A stretch of DNA of 38,008 nt from Methylobacterium bullatum (GCF_014845095.1 NZ_NKUG01000040.1:1-38008); one strand, 5' to 3'. Positions 17,314 through 26,775 are shown, counted from the stretch's first letter. Program-made: numbers and translations. The notes: a model not told the origin generated them from the sequence alone.

Positions 17314-18588
17314 ATGGCAGCGACGGCGGCAATCCGCGAGACCTCGCATCGTCAGACGGAAAGCGCGGCATTCCCGCCGCCAAACGTCTCGGAAAGGCCG
17401 GTGGATCGCGCGGCCTGGATCAGGGCCTTCCGCGCCGTGCGTGACGAGACAGAGCGCCGCGCCGCGCCGCTATCGCCGGAGGACCAGCAGATCCAGTCCA
17501 TGGCCGATGCCAGCCCGACGAAGTGGCACCGGGCGCATACCACGTGGTTCTTCGAGCAGTTCCTCCTGCGCGATCACGTGCCCGGCTACCGCATCTACGA
17601 CGAGCGGCTGCACTACCTCTTCAACTCCTATTACGTCGCCGCAGGCCCCCGCCAGCCGAGAATCATGCGCGGTCTCATCACACGGCCGACCGCGGACGAG
17701 GTCGCCGGTTACCGCACCCATGTGGACTGTGCAATGGAGGGCCTCCTGGCGGATTCGACCGAGGCGACCCTCGACACGGTGCTGTCGATCCTGGAGATCG
17801 GCCTTTATCATGAGCAGCAGCATCAGGAGTTGCTCCTCACCGACATCCTCCATGCCTTCGCGCAGAACCCCCTGAGCCCCGTCTACGATGCCGGATGGCG
17901 TTTTCCTCGTCCTGTATCGCGGGGCGGAACCGCCGAGTTGGATGGGAGGGTCGAGAAGATCGGGCATCAAGGCGACGGATTCTCGTTCGATAACGAATCC
18001 CCACGCCATGAGACGCTGATCCTGCCGTGTCGGATCGACAGGGGCCTCGTCACTAACGCGCAATGGCTCGCCTTCATCGAGGATGGCGGCTACGCGCGGC
18101 CCGAACTCTGGCTCTCGGATGGCTGGCTCGCGGTGCAGGCGGAGGGCTGGGAGTCCCCCGGCTACTGGCAGCGCAATGAGGCCGGGCAATGGTCGAGCAT
18201 GACCCTCGCCGGACAGGCCAGTATCGACCCGGCCCTGCCCGTCACCCACGTGAGCTATTTCGAGGCGGATGCCTTTGCCCGATGGGCGGGGCGCGATCTG
18301 CCCACCGAGTTCGAATGGGAGATCGCCGCCAAGGAGGGTCTGCTCGACGACGCCTTCGGCCTCGTCTGGCAATGGACCCGTTCTGCCTATTTGTCCTACC
18401 CAGGCTACAGGCCGGTGTCCGGTGCGCTCGGCGAATACAACGGAAAGTTCATGTCGAACCAGTTCGTCCTGCGCGGCTCTTCCGTGGCCACCTCCGAAGG
18501 TCATGCCCGGATCGGCTATCGAAATTTCTTCTATCCGCACCAGCGCTGGCAGTTCACGGGGCTACGGCTGTCGAACTATCGCGACTGA
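17314..18588 (+). CDS. egtB: Ergothioneine biosynthesis sulfoxide synthase EgtB
   Basis: EgtB is a non-heme iron enzyme that joins hercynine to a thiol donor (gamma-glutamylcysteine or cysteine) with oxygen, forming the sulfoxide precursor of ergothioneine. ATG 17314 is chosen because GGAG lies 8 nt upstream; an ATG at 17290 is in frame. The 424-aa protein has an N-terminal DinB-like domain with iron ligands His72 (KWHRAH) and His166/His170 (HEQQHQE), and a C-terminal FGE-sulfatase (formylglycine-enzyme-like) domain from about residue 210, with NAQWLAFIEDGGY, LPTEFEWEIAA and VLRGSSVAT. It is followed 59 nt later by egtD in the same direction, so the two likely form an operon. Confidence 0.94.
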   Translation: MAATAAIRETSHRQTESAAFPPPNVSERPVDRAAWIRAFRAVRDETERRAAPLSPEDQQIQSMADASPTKWHRAHTTWFFEQFLLRDHVPGYRIYDERLHYLFNSYYVAAGPRQPRIMRGLITRPTADEVAGYRTHVDCAMEGLLADSTEATLDTVLSILEIGLYHEQQHQELLLTDILHAFAQNPLSPVYDAGWRFPRPVSRGGTAELDGRVEKIGHQGDGFSFDNESPRHETLILPCRIDRGLVTNAQWLAFIEDGGYARPELWLSDGWLAVQAEGWESPGYWQRNEAGQWSSMTLAGQASIDPALPVTHVSYFEADAFARWAGRDLPTEFEWEIAAKEGLLDDAFGLVWQWTRSAYLSYPGYRPVSGALGEYNGKFMSNQFVLRGSSVATSEGHARIGYRNFFYPHQRWQFTGLRLSNYRD

Positions 18589-18647
18589 TCTCCGTTTCCC
18601 TCTCCCGCGATACCTTACGTCCTTCGGCGTTCCTCGGAGACTTGCCC

Positions 18648-19619
18648 GTGACCATCAACCCCGTCTTCACGGACGCCACCCCCGTCTCCTCCGTCACTCC
18701 GGAGCAGCAGTTCCTCGACGACATCCTCGTGGGGCTCTCGGCGGAGCAGAAATTCATTCCGGCGAAGTATTTCTACGACGAGATCGGCTCCGACCTGTTC
18801 GAGGCGATTACCCGACAGCCGGAATATTATCCGACCCGCACGGAAATCGGTATCCTCGATGCGTCGGGGCCGGACATCGCATCGCTTCTTCCTTCACGAG
18901 CGAACCTCGTGGAATTCGGTAGCGGCTCGACGGTGAAGGTCCGGCGGCTTCTCGTCCATCTCACGGATTTGGCCGCCTACGTTCCGGTTGACGTTTCGGA
19001 GAACTTCCTACGAAGCGAAGCCGAAACCCTGTCGCGGGACTTCCCACAACTGTCGATTCAGCCGGTCGCGGCGGATTTCACCCGGCCCTTCACTCTCCCC
19101 GACGGGCTCTCCGATGGCGCTGTAGCGGGGTTCTTCCCAGGCTCGACCATCGGCAATTTCGAGCCGCCTCAGGCCGCTCATCTCCTTGCCCATTTCGGGC
19201 GGGTTCTCGGGCCTGGAGCATCCTTGATTGTCGGCGTCGATCTCGTAAAGGACAAGACGGTGCTGGATGCGGCCTATGACGATGCGGCTGGCGTGACGGC
19301 GCGTTTCAACCTCAACCTGCTCGATCGGATCAATCGCGAACTCGGTGCCGATTTCGACCGATCGGCCTTCGCCCACCGGGCCTATTTCGCACCTGAGGCG
19401 TCGCGGATCGAGATGCATCTCGTGAGCTTGCGCGCCCAGGACGTGTCGCTCGCGGACCGCCGCTTCAGCTTCGCGGGTGGAGAGACGATCCACACCGAGA
19501 ACAGCTACAAGTACACGATCGACGGCTTCCGCGCCCTTGCGGCTCAGGCAGGATGGAAGGTTGCGAAGAGCTGGACCGATGCCGAGCGCTTGTTCTCGGT
19601 CCATGCCCTCACCCGATAA
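18648..19619 (+). CDS. egtD: L-histidine N-alpha-methyltransferase EgtD
   Basis: EgtD trimethylates histidine to hercynine with SAM, the first step of ergothioneine synthesis; EgtB uses the product. Translation starts at GTG 18648, with CGGAGA upstream and no nearby ATG that fits. The product is 323 aa, close to the usual ~321. It shows the family N terminus with KFIPAKYFYDEIGSDLFEAI, TRQPEYYPTRTE, the SAM-binding LVEFGSGSTVKVRRLL, FPGSTIGNF, and the substrate-pocket end IHTENSYKYTIDGF. The stop lies 3 nt from the stop of the convergent small gene on the other strand. Confidence 0.95.
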   Translation: MTINPVFTDATPVSSVTPEQQFLDDILVGLSAEQKFIPAKYFYDEIGSDLFEAITRQPEYYPTRTEIGILDASGPDIASLLPSRANLVEFGSGSTVKVRRLLVHLTDLAAYVPVDVSENFLRSEAETLSRDFPQLSIQPVAADFTRPFTLPDGLSDGAVAGFFPGSTIGNFEPPQAAHLLAHFGRVLGPGASLIVGVDLVKDKTVLDAAYDDAAGVTARFNLNLLDRINRELGADFDRSAFAHRAYFAPEASRIEMHLVSLRAQDVSLADRRFSFAGGETIHTENSYKYTIDGFRALAAQAGWKVAKSWTDAERLFSVHALTR

Positions 19620-19622
19620 GGA

Positions 19623-19898
19623 TCAAGCCTTCTTCTCAAGCATCTGCTTGACCTGCATCAACTGGTCCCAGACCGTGCCCGGAGTCGTTCCGAGCACGTC
19701 GAATCCGGCGCTGATCCCCCAATAAATTCCGTAGCAGATGATCGGAACGAGGATCCAACCCAGGATTTCCTCGCCCCGGCGCCGCCGTACACGACGACGC
19801 CGTCGCTCTTCGCGCCGGGTCAGTTTCTGCGGGCGGGCCGCGACATGCGTGCCCTGGCTGGAGAGCGGTGTCAGGGGGCCCTCTTGCAGATCGCTCAT
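19623..19898 (-). CDS. Arg-rich small membrane protein, 91 aa
   Basis: The ATG at 19896-19898 follows GGGGAG. A polar N terminus is followed by an extreme basic stretch at residues 26-41 (LTRREERRRRRVRRRRG) and one membrane span at about 44-64 (ILGWILVPIICYGIYWGISA). The C terminus (VWDQLMQVKQMLEKKA) is helical. The basic block should keep the N terminus in the cytoplasm. No family is recognised. It is convergent with egtD, with only 3 nt between stops. It may bind nucleic acid or anionic lipid; that is a guess from charge. Confidence 0.75.
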   Translation of the reverse strand: MSDLQEGPLTPLSSQGTHVAARPQKLTRREERRRRRVRRRRGEEILGWILVPIICYGIYWGISAGFDVLGTTPGTVWDQLMQVKQMLEKKA

Positions 19899-20117
19899 GG
19901 ATACTCCCCTGTCATCGCGAGTGGCTTCAACGATCCCACTCCAACCTTTCCCGCACCGGCATGAGCCGTGACGGGAAATCGAAGTCTGTGACGTTGCTCG
20001 GCGAGCCCCTCGCAGGTGTCACGGCCGAACATGCGCTGATGCATTTACTCAAAGGCGCTAGCTAGCGACCGAGCCCGCGCATGTCGACAGCAGGACCGCG
20101 CATTTTCAGCCCGAACG

Positions 20118-20161
20118 CGAACGGGGCGCGCCTCCCTCGTAAGGAAGACGCGCCCCGTTCG
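20118..20161 (-). terminator. Strong hairpin after clpA, probable terminator without a T-run
   Basis: Perfect 13-bp arms CGAACGGGGCGCG and CGCGCCCCGTTCG enclose 18 nt, starting 17 nt past the clpA stop. No T-run follows on the minus strand, so it may stabilise the 3' end or stop polymerase in another way. Confidence 0.6.
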
Positions 20162-20178
20162 GCAGAGCTTCGGTGCGA

Positions 20179-22656
20179 TCAGGCCCGGACGAGAGGAACT
20201 TTCGGTACCGTGCGGACACCGCCCGAACCACCCTTGTCGTCCTTCTTCGCCTCTTCCTTCTTTCGCGGAGCGGCCTTGGCCCGGCTGCGCTTGCGCTTGC
20301 CGCCGGCATTGGTCACGTCCTTCTCCGGTTTCGGTGTCACGGGTCCGGCCGGGAACTCGAAGGCCAGCGCGTCTTTTTGCGCCAGCGTCACACCTTCCTC
20401 GGCCTTCTTCAGCACAACCCGAACCGCGCCGCCATCCTTGAGGCGTCCGAACAGGACTTCATCGGCGAGCGGCGTCTTGATCGTGGTCTGGATCAGGCGC
20501 GCCATGGGCCGGGCACCCATCGCCTCGTCGTAACCGTTCTCGGTCAACCACTCGCGCGCCTCGTCCGAGAGTTCGATGGTCACGTTGCGGTCGGCCAGCT
20601 GCGCCTCGAGCTGGAGCACGAACTTGTCGACAACCTTGGCCACCACGTCCTTCGGCAGATGTCCGAACGAGATGATCGAGTCGAGGCGGTTCCGGAATTC
20701 CGGCGCGAAGAGCTTGTTGATCGCCTCGACGTCGTCTCCCGTGCGCTTGGCCTGGGTGAAGCCGTAGGCCGACTTCGCCATGTCCGATGCGCCCGCATTC
20801 GTCGTCATGATGATGATGACGTTGCGGAAATCTACCTGCTTGCCGTTGTGATCGGTGAGCTTGCCGTGGTCCATCACCTGCAACAGGATGTTGAAGAGGT
20901 CGGGATGGGCCTTCTCGATCTCGTCCAGCAACAGCACGCAATGCGGATGCTGGTCGATCCCGTCAGTGAGCAGCCCACCCTGATCGAAGCCGACATAGCC
21001 GGGCGGAGCGCCGATGAGACGGCTGACCGTGTGGCGCTCCATGTATTCCGACATGTCGAAACGGATCATCTCGATGCCGAGTGACGAAGCGAGCTGCTTG
21101 GCCGCTTCCGTCTTGCCGACACCGGTGGGCCCGGCGAACAGGTACGAGCCGATCGGCTTGTCCGGATCGCGCAAGCCGGCGCGCGCCAGCTTGATCGCCG
21201 AGGTGAGAGCCTCGATGGCATCCGTCTGCCCGTAGACAACGCGCTTCAGGTTCTCGGTAAGGTTCTTGAGAACCGCGGCATCGTCCTTCGAGACGGTCTT
21301 TGCCGGGATACGTGCCATCGTCGCGATGGTCGCTTCGATTTCCTTCACACCAATCGTCCGCTTGCGGCGAGCTTCCGGCACAAGCATCTGCGACGCGCCG
21401 GTCTCGTCGATCACGTCGATCGCCTTGTCCGGCAACTTGCGGTCGTTGATGTAGCGCGCAGACAACTCGACGGCGGCTTTCACGGCCTCGGTCGTGTATT
21501 TGAGTTTGTGAAACTCCTCGAAATAGGGCTTGAGACCCTTCACGATCTCGATGGCGTCCGGGATCGACGGCTCGTTGACGTCGATCTTCTGAAACCGGCG
21601 CACCAGGGCGCGATCCTTTTCGAAGTACTGACGGTACTCCTTGTAGGTGGTCGAGCCGATGCAGCGGAGCGAGCCGTTGGCCAAAGCGGGCTTGAGCAAG
21701 TTCGACGCGTCCATCGCACCGCCGGAAGTCGCGCCGGCGCCGATGACGGTGTGTATCTCGTCGATGAAGAGCACCGCGTTCGGGTGCGCCTCGATCTCCT
21801 TCATCACCTGCTTGAGCCGCTCCTCGAAGTCGCCACGATAGCGCGTGCCCGCGAGCAGGGTGCCCATGTCGAGGGAGAACACCGTTGCGTCGATGAGAAC
21901 TTCCGGCACTTCCTTGTTGATGATCTTGCGCGCCAGTCCTTCGGCAATGGCGGTCTTGCCGACACCCGGGTCGCCCACGAGCAGCGGATTGTTCTTCTGA
22001 CGGCGGCACAGGATCTGGATGGTGCGCTGGACCTCGCTCTCACGACCGATCAGCGGATCGATCCGGCCATCGCGTGCCTTCTTGTTGAGATTGACGCAGT
22101 AAGCCTCGAGCGCGTCGCCCTTCTTTTTAGTGCGGTTCTCCGTCTCCTCGCCGCTCGGACGCTCGGTGGAAGGCTCCTCCTCCGCGCCACGAACGGGCTT
22201 CGGCTCGGACGCGCCGGGACGCTTGGCGATGCCATGGCTGATGTAGTTGACCGCGTCGTAGCGGGTCATGTCCTGCTCCTGCAGGAAATAGGCAGCATGG
22301 CTCTCGCGCTCGGCGAAGATCGCTACGAGCACGTTGGCCCCGGTCACCTCTTCCCGGCCGGAGGACTGGACGTGGATGACCGCGCGCTGGATCACCCGCT
22401 GGAAACCCGCCGTCGGCTTGGCATCCTGGCGCCCATCGCCGATCAGGTTGGCGAGTTCGGTGTCCACATACTCGACGAGGCTGCGTTTCAGCGTGTCGAC
22501 CTCGACGTTGCAGGCGCGCATGACGGCCGCGGCGTCCTGGTCGTCCACCAGGGCGAGGAGCAGATGCTCCAGCGTCGCATATTCGTGCCGGCGCTCGCCG
22601 GCGAGCGCCAGGGCGCGGTGGAGAGCTTGTTCTAGGCTGCGAGAGAAGCTGGGCAA
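20179..22656 (-). CDS. clpA: ClpA, ATP-dependent Clp protease ATP-binding subunit
   Basis: ClpA is the AAA+ unfoldase that feeds ClpP and takes N-degron substrates from ClpS. I assign the start to TTG at 22654-22656: GAGGA lies 8 nt upstream, and the product then begins (M)[18 protein letters not shown], the family N terminus. An ATG at 22701 would overlap the end of clpS. Length is 825 aa. The N domain spans ~1-145, NBD1 has Walker A GDPGVGKT (228-235) and Walker B VLFIDEIH, and NBD2 has GPTGVGKT (509-516) and [10 protein letters not shown] Lys/Arg-rich tail of about 50 residues follows the last domain. It lies 23 nt after clpS on the same strand, a clpS-clpA operon. Confidence 0.95.
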   Translation of the reverse strand: MPSFSRSLEQALHRALALAGERRHEYATLEHLLLALVDDQDAAAVMRACNVEVDTLKRSLVEYVDTELANLIGDGRQDAKPTAGFQRVIQRAVIHVQSSGREEVTGANVLVAIFAERESHAAYFLQEQDMTRYDAVNYISHGIAKRPGASEPKPVRGAEEEPSTERPSGEETENRTKKKGDALEAYCVNLNKKARDGRIDPLIGRESEVQRTIQILCRRQKNNPLLVGDPGVGKTAIAEGLARKIINKEVPEVLIDATVFSLDMGTLLAGTRYRGDFEERLKQVMKEIEAHPNAVLFIDEIHTVIGAGATSGGAMDASNLLKPALANGSLRCIGSTTYKEYRQYFEKDRALVRRFQKIDVNEPSIPDAIEIVKGLKPYFEEFHKLKYTTEAVKAAVELSARYINDRKLPDKAIDVIDETGASQMLVPEARRKRTIGVKEIEATIATMARIPAKTVSKDDAAVLKNLTENLKRVVYGQTDAIEALTSAIKLARAGLRDPDKPIGSYLFAGPTGVGKTEAAKQLASSLGIEMIRFDMSEYMERHTVSRLIGAPPGYVGFDQGGLLTDGIDQHPHCVLLLDEIEKAHPDLFNILLQVMDHGKLTDHNGKQVDFRNVIIIMTTNAGASDMAKSAYGFTQAKRTGDDVEAINKLFAPEFRNRLDSIISFGHLPKDVVAKVVDKFVLQLEAQLADRNVTIELSDEAREWLTENGYDEAMGARPMARLIQTTIKTPLADEVLFGRLKDGGAVRVVLKKAEEGVTLAQKDALAFEFPAGPVTPKPEKDVTNAGGKRKRSRAKAAPRKKEEAKKDDKGGSGGVRTVPKVPLVRA

Positions 22657-22679
22657 AAGCGGGTCCTCGTGTGAAGTGC

Positions 22680-23126
22680 CTATTTTTTTTCCATGACGCA
22701 CTGGAGAGGATGTTGGTGTTTGCGCGCGAAGTCCATGACCTGCGTCACCTTGGTCTCCGCCACCTCATAGGTAAAGATCCCGCACTCGCCGACGCCATTC
22801 TGATGCACGTGCATCATGATCTGGTAGGCATCGGCCTGTGATTTGTTGAAAAATTTCTCGACCACGTGCACGACGAACTCCATCGGCGTGTAATCGTCGT
22901 TGAGAAGGAGCACGCGGTACAGGCTCGGCCGTTTCGTCTTGGGCTTGGTCCGGGTGATGATCGCAGTCCCCGAGCGACCGTCGTCATTGCCGCCCGGTCC
23001 AATGGGATCGGCTGCGCGCGGCGTCGAAGGATCGTTAGGGATCGCGCCATCAAGCCCAGCGGTCGTGGTGGCGCCGCCGTGATCCGTATTGAGGGAGACC
23101 AGACAACGCATCGGGTCGTCGGACAT
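22680..23126 (-). CDS. clpS: ClpS, N-degron adaptor for ClpAP
   Basis: ClpS binds proteins with bulky N-terminal residues and delivers them to ClpA. The conserved domain occupies the C-terminal ~85 residues: [20 protein letters not shown] is the signature with the NDD/M binding-pocket residues, followed by [21 protein letters not shown]. The start is uncertain: ATG 23126 (148 aa) is used here, ATG 23111 and GTG 23186 are in frame, and none has a clear ribosome site. The 60-70 residue N-terminal part is Gly/Asp/Pro-rich and disordered, longer than in E. coli (106 aa). The gene is directly upstream of clpA. Confidence 0.92.
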   Translation of the reverse strand: MSDDPMRCLVSLNTDHGGATTTAGLDGAIPNDPSTPRAADPIGPGGNDDGRSGTAIITRTKPKTKRPSLYRVLLLNDDYTPMEFVVHVVEKFFNKSQADAYQIMMHVHQNGVGECGIFTYEVAETKVTQVMDFARKHQHPLQCVMEKK

Positions 23127-23357
23127 CGGAATAGCATCGACCCCATTTTTGGTAGAGAAGCCCGGACGCGGATCGTGAGACCCCACCGGCTTCCCGACTG
23201 CACGCTGGCGCCGCGCGCCTGCTTCACCGTCAATCTATAGGCCGTTTCCCGACTTCGCCAGTCGCCTGCGCGCACTTGTCCGGTACGTGGCGCGGTGAAC
23301 GCCTGCCGCCGGGCGGACTTTACCCGGCAATGCCGCGGGAAGGTGCGATGACGCACG

Positions 23358-23393
23358 AAAAAGGGCGACCGAGCCGTCGCTCGATCGCCCTTT
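23358..23393 (-). terminator. Intrinsic terminator of the phasin gene
   Basis: 15-nt arms AAAGGGCGACCGAGC (23360-23374) and GCTCGATCGCCCTTT (23379-23393) pair around four bases, with the single mismatch becoming G-U on the minus strand. There the stem runs into five U residues. It lies 46 nt past the phasin stop. Confidence 0.82.
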
Positions 23394-23438
23394 GGCATAT
23401 CTTTCCCGTCGTCGCCGGCTCCAACGCCGGACGGACGC

Positions 23439-23783
23439 TCAGTTGGTAGCGGGAAGCTTGATCTTGGTCAGGCCCTCGAGCGGCTTGCCGATCTCCTTGG
23501 CGAGCTCGGCATAAAGGCCGCCGACCAGCTTCGCTTGAGCGACCATGCGCTCGTAGGACGCCTTCATGAACTCGGCCTGGATTTCCATGGCGCTCTGAGG
23601 GGTCTTCGCCTCAGACAGCTTCTTCATCGTGGCGGTGCCATGCTCGAAGGACTGCTTGGTGAAGTCCGCCATCTCGGTGCCGACGGTCTGGTTCGTCCGG
23701 GCGACGAGCGACACGCTCTTCATCGCCGAATCGAAGCCGGACTTGTCGAAAGCGGGGATCTTGTCGAAGGGCTGGAAAGTCAT
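23439..23783 (-). CDS. Phasin family protein, 114 aa
   Basis: Phasins coat polyhydroxyalkanoate granules. ATG 23781-23783 gives MTFQPFDKIPAFDKSGFDSA; the frame continues upstream but that part does not look like protein. AAGGG lies 14 nt upstream, a loose ribosome site. Almost the whole chain is amphipathic helix, with the Phasin_2-type core GTEMADFTKQSFEHGTATMK, KTPQSAMEIQAEFMKASYER and VAQAKLVGGLYAELAKE. No enzyme motif is present. It has its own promoter (23872-23900) and terminator, so it is a single-gene unit. The granule role is inferred from the family. Confidence 0.87.
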   Translation of the reverse strand: MTFQPFDKIPAFDKSGFDSAMKSVSLVARTNQTVGTEMADFTKQSFEHGTATMKKLSEAKTPQSAMEIQAEFMKASYERMVAQAKLVGGLYAELAKEIGKPLEGLTKIKLPATN

Positions 23784-23871
23784 GGGATGCGAGATACCCT
23801 TGCGGGCATTCCTCTGGGGCCGGATGTCGACAAGGCCGGTTCCCCGACCCGCGGAATCGACCAACGCCGTC

Positions 23872-23900
23872 TTTATGTGCATTGCACCATCGATCGTCAA
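23872..23900 (-). promoter_or_regulatory. Predicted phasin promoter flanked by direct repeats
   Basis: On the minus strand TTGACG (23900-23895), a 17-nt spacer and CATAAA (23877-23872) form a sigma-70-like promoter about 85 nt before the phasin start. The 8-mer ATTGCACC (plus-strand reading) occurs at 23881-23888 and again at 23908-23915, 27 bp apart, bracketing the -35 box. This is a possible binding site for a granule regulator of the PhaR type, whose sites are TGC/GCA-rich. Confidence 0.5.
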
Positions 23901-24083
23901 GATTTATATTGCACCGCAGCGAAAGCGAGCAAATTGATGCCGAGGCATTAACCGGGCCGTAACCGCGTCGACCTAGCCTGATTGACAGATGTTGCGAGGG
24001 CACGGCGGCACGTTCGCCGGCCTTGCAGTGATGATGCAGTGCAAGCCGACCTCAGGGTCGGTTGTCGAGGACACCCCGTCGCG

Positions 24084-25574
24084 ATGCGTAGCGTTCCGAG
24101 TCGCTCCCGGACGACCCATGGACTGCCGGCCCTGATTACGGCCGCAGCCGTTCTCACGGCCATCGCCTCGCCCGCCGATGCGCGTCGTGGGCACCATCAC
24201 CGGGGCGGTGGAGGGGGCTACAACCCGCCCTACGCCGCCATGGTGGTCGATGTGAAGACGGGCCGCACCCTGCATGCGGTCAACGAGGATTCCCTCCGCC
24301 ACCCGGCGTCGATCACGAAGGTGATGACGCTCTACATGCTGTTCGAACAGCTCGAGCGTGGCCGTTTCAACCTCGACTCGCCCCTGACCATCTCGGCATT
24401 CGCCGCCGCCCGGCCGCCGTCCAAGCTCGGTCTCCGGCCCGGCTCGACGATCGAGGTGGAGGACGCGATCAAGGCGATCGTGACGAAATCCGCCAATGAC
24501 GTGGCCTGCGCCATCGGCGAGAACATCGCCGGCTCGGAGCCGAAATTCGCCGAGATGATGACCCGCAAGGCACAGGCCCTGGGAATGTCCCGGACCAACT
24601 ACGCCAACGCCTCGGGCCTGCCCGATGCGGACCAGATCACCACGGCGCGCGACCTGACCATCCTCGCCCGGGCGATCCAGGACCGGTTTCCGCGCTACTA
24701 CAAGTACTTTCAGACCCGCTCCTTCGCCTTCCGCGGCCGGGTCATCGGCAACCACAACCGGCTCCTGGGCAATGTCGAAGGCGTGGACGGCATCAAGACC
24801 GGCTACACTCGCGATTCCGGCTTCAACCTGATGACCGCCGCCAAGTCCGACGACCGCCAGATCGTGGCGATCGTGCTCGGCGGAAAGTCCGGTGCCAGCC
24901 GCGACCGCATCATGGCCGATCTCGTCCGGGCGAACCTGCCGCGCGCCTATGCCGGCAACCGCCAGGCACCGGCGGTGACGGAAGTCGCCGAGCGTGGCCG
25001 CCCGGCCGTGGTGGCGGACGCCACGTCGCGGACGCGCACTCAGGTCGCCTCGGCCGACGACGAGGAGATCGAGGTGGAGACCACCGCCTCGACCCAACCT
25101 CTCGACATCAGCCCGCGCCAGACCACGACCCCTGGAAGTGCCGGTGCCAAGTGGCGGAGCGGCGCCCTCCCGGCCTCGGCTCAGGCATATGCACCGAGCA
25201 GCGCACCCGCCGCTTTCCCCGGAACCAAGGCTTCGCCCAGCGGCAAGTCGGATGCACGTCTCGCATCGGTCGATGGCGCCCGGCCCGAGCCCGCCCCGAA
25301 GTCAGCGTCCACGAGCCGCGTCACGCCTACCGCCTGGGTGATCCAGCTCGGCGCCATGGACGACGAAGACAAGGCTAAGTCGATGCTTTCCGAGGCGCGC
25401 AGCCGGGCCGGAAGCGCCCTTTCCAAGGCCTCGCCCTACACGGTCAGGGTCGATCATGGCGGCGCCACCCTCTACCGGGCCCGGTTCTCGGGCTTCAGCG
25501 AGCAGGAAGCCGCGCAGGACGCTTGCTCGACCCTGAAGCGCAACGGCTTCAACTGCTTCGCCACGCGAAGCTGA
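24084..25574 (+). CDS. D-alanyl-D-alanine carboxypeptidase (S11) with C-terminal SPOR domain
   Basis: It trims the terminal D-Ala of peptidoglycan stem peptides in the periplasm. ATG 24084 gives a signal peptide with hydrophobic core ALITAAAVLTAIASPADA; GAGGA lies 13 nt upstream. A His/Gly stretch follows. The penicillin-binding fold has all three motifs: Ser76-x-x-Lys79 (SITK), Ser136-Ala-Asn138 (SAN) and Lys238-Thr-Gly (KTGYT). After about residue 300 comes a long Ala/Pro/Ser linker, and residues ~417-496 form a SPOR domain (AWVIQLGAMDDEDKAKSML to the end) that binds denuded glycan at the division site. The 496-aa size fits the DacC-plus-SPOR form common in Hyphomicrobiales. It is divergent from the phasin gene. 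Confidence 0.93.
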   Translation: MRSVPSRSRTTHGLPALITAAAVLTAIASPADARRGHHHRGGGGGYNPPYAAMVVDVKTGRTLHAVNEDSLRHPASITKVMTLYMLFEQLERGRFNLDSPLTISAFAAARPPSKLGLRPGSTIEVEDAIKAIVTKSANDVACAIGENIAGSEPKFAEMMTRKAQALGMSRTNYANASGLPDADQITTARDLTILARAIQDRFPRYYKYFQTRSFAFRGRVIGNHNRLLGNVEGVDGIKTGYTRDSGFNLMTAAKSDDRQIVAIVLGGKSGASRDRIMADLVRANLPRAYAGNRQAPAVTEVAERGRPAVVADATSRTRTQVASADDEEIEVETTASTQPLDISPRQTTTPGSAGAKWRSGALPASAQAYAPSSAPAAFPGTKASPSGKSDARLASVDGARPEPAPKSASTSRVTPTAWVIQLGAMDDEDKAKSMLSEARSRAGSALSKASPYTVRVDHGGATLYRARFSGFSEQEAAQDACSTLKRNGFNCFATRS

Positions 25575-25720
25575 AACCCGCCATCGTGACGGCTTAGCTT
25601 TTCAGAAGCTGGAAGCCCTCCTGACATCGGTGACGACGCCATTTGCGTCCTCGCCGAACCCAGTCGGCTGTTCGCCGGCCGGGTCCGATCGAGCATTTTT
25701 CTGGCAACGCGCGTGGAGTA

Positions 25721-26434
25721 TCAGCGATGTCGGCTCACAAGCCTGTCTCGGGCCGCGTTGATGCGCGAAGCCCCCTCGACCGTTCCGCCCTGGTCGGGAT
25801 GCCACCGTTTCATCAGCGTGCGATGAGCCGTGCGGATCTGCTGCAGGGTCGCCCCGCTCTGAAGCCCCAGGATCTGGTGGGCCTCCTCTTGCGTCATCGC
25901 CCCTGGATCCGGCGGACGGCGCGACCGCGCGTCGGAATCTCTCTCAGCGTCTTCACGCCCGGCGGCCGTTCTGCCGTCGAGATACGTCTGTAAACGGCGA
26001 GCGGCGATGCGGTCGACTTTGCGGCAGACGGCGAGGATCTGTATCAGCGCCGCTTCAGGAAGCTGCGACAGGCGCCGCCCGGCATAGGGACCGATCTGGA
26101 CGATCCCGTCAGCGGTCCGCCCATCGGGCATCACCTCGAACAGCACGATCGTGGGCCGCGAGACGGATGCGCGCCTGAACAGGCCGCGAAGCCGGACGAG
26201 CACGGCGTCTACACCATCGAGGAACCAGAACGCGACGCCCCCGAACAGGATCGCGAGTTCGATCCGACCACGAACCGCAGCCACGCCGGCCAGGGCGAGC
26301 AAGACATAGCCGCCGATCCGTCTCGCCAGTCGCGGCGTGATCAGCCGACCCATGCGCCGGACGAGGTGGGGCTTGGCGGTCTTGGCGTACCACCACAGGA
26401 CGAACAGGGCCGCGAGGGCGGCAAGGATGGTCAT
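25721..26434 (-). CDS. Membrane-anchored J-domain protein, 237 aa
   Basis: The ATG at 26432-26434 overlaps the stop of the preceding gene (ATGA). Hydrophobic segments lie at residues 1-17 (MTILAALAALFVLWWYAK) and about 38-70. A middle part (VLFEVMPDGRTADGIVQIGPY) resembles the cytoplasmic region of bacterial DnaJ-like membrane proteins. The C terminus is a J domain: TQEEAHQILGLQSGA, then HRTLMKRWHPDQGG with the HPD tripeptide at 212-214, which stimulates a DnaK-type ATPase. A J domain at the C terminus behind membrane spans resembles the mitochondrial Tim14/PAM18 group. The client is unknown. It is the last gene of an apparent minus-strand set after the protease and the small exported protein. 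Confidence 0.87.
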   Translation of the reverse strand: MTILAALAALFVLWWYAKTAKPHLVRRMGRLITPRLARRIGGYVLLALAGVAAVRGRIELAILFGGVAFWFLDGVDAVLVRLRGLFRRASVSRPTIVLFEVMPDGRTADGIVQIGPYAGRRLSQLPEAALIQILAVCRKVDRIAARRLQTYLDGRTAAGREDAERDSDARSRRPPDPGAMTQEEAHQILGLQSGATLQQIRTAHRTLMKRWHPDQGGTVEGASRINAARDRLVSRHR

Positions 26435-26688
26435 CGGCGCATGTCGTGGTCGAGCGTGACCCGTCCGCCGATCCTGACCTGGACATCGCCGATCCGGTGG
26501 AAACCGCCCTGCGTTCCCACCTGCTCGGCGCTGCGATCCGGACACGTGTCGCGCGGCGGGAGGCGCCCCCCCTCGGGAGCATCGTCGCGGCATAGGCGCC
26601 GCGACGCGTCCCTCGCTCCGGCCGGCATCACGCCGAGCACGAGCGCGACGCGGACGAGGGATCGGAACAGGCGGGCCTTCGTCGTCAT
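26431..26688 (-). CDS. Small exported protein, 85 aa
   Basis: An N-terminal signal peptide is visible: positive TKARLFR, hydrophobic SLVRVALVLGVMPAGA, and cleavage likely after AGA (residue ~25). The mature part is short, polar and has two cysteines about 15 residues apart (LCRDDAP and DTCPDRS), followed by GTQGGFHRIGDVQVRIGGRV. No family is recognised. Its stop overlaps the start codon of the J-domain gene by 4 nt, strong support for co-translation. No clear ribosome site precedes its ATG. It lies 87 nt after the HtrA-like gene in the same direction. Confidence 0.68.
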   Translation of the reverse strand: MTTKARLFRSLVRVALVLGVMPAGARDASRRLCRDDAPEGGRLPPRDTCPDRSAEQVGTQGGFHRIGDVQVRIGGRVTLDHDMRR

Positions 26689-26775
26689 TGCGGTGTCTTG
26701 CGTGTTGTCGTTCGGCGCGGTTTCAACCCTACTGCACCGGAAACGGCCTTTGTGACAGCCCGGCCTGGGAAAGCC

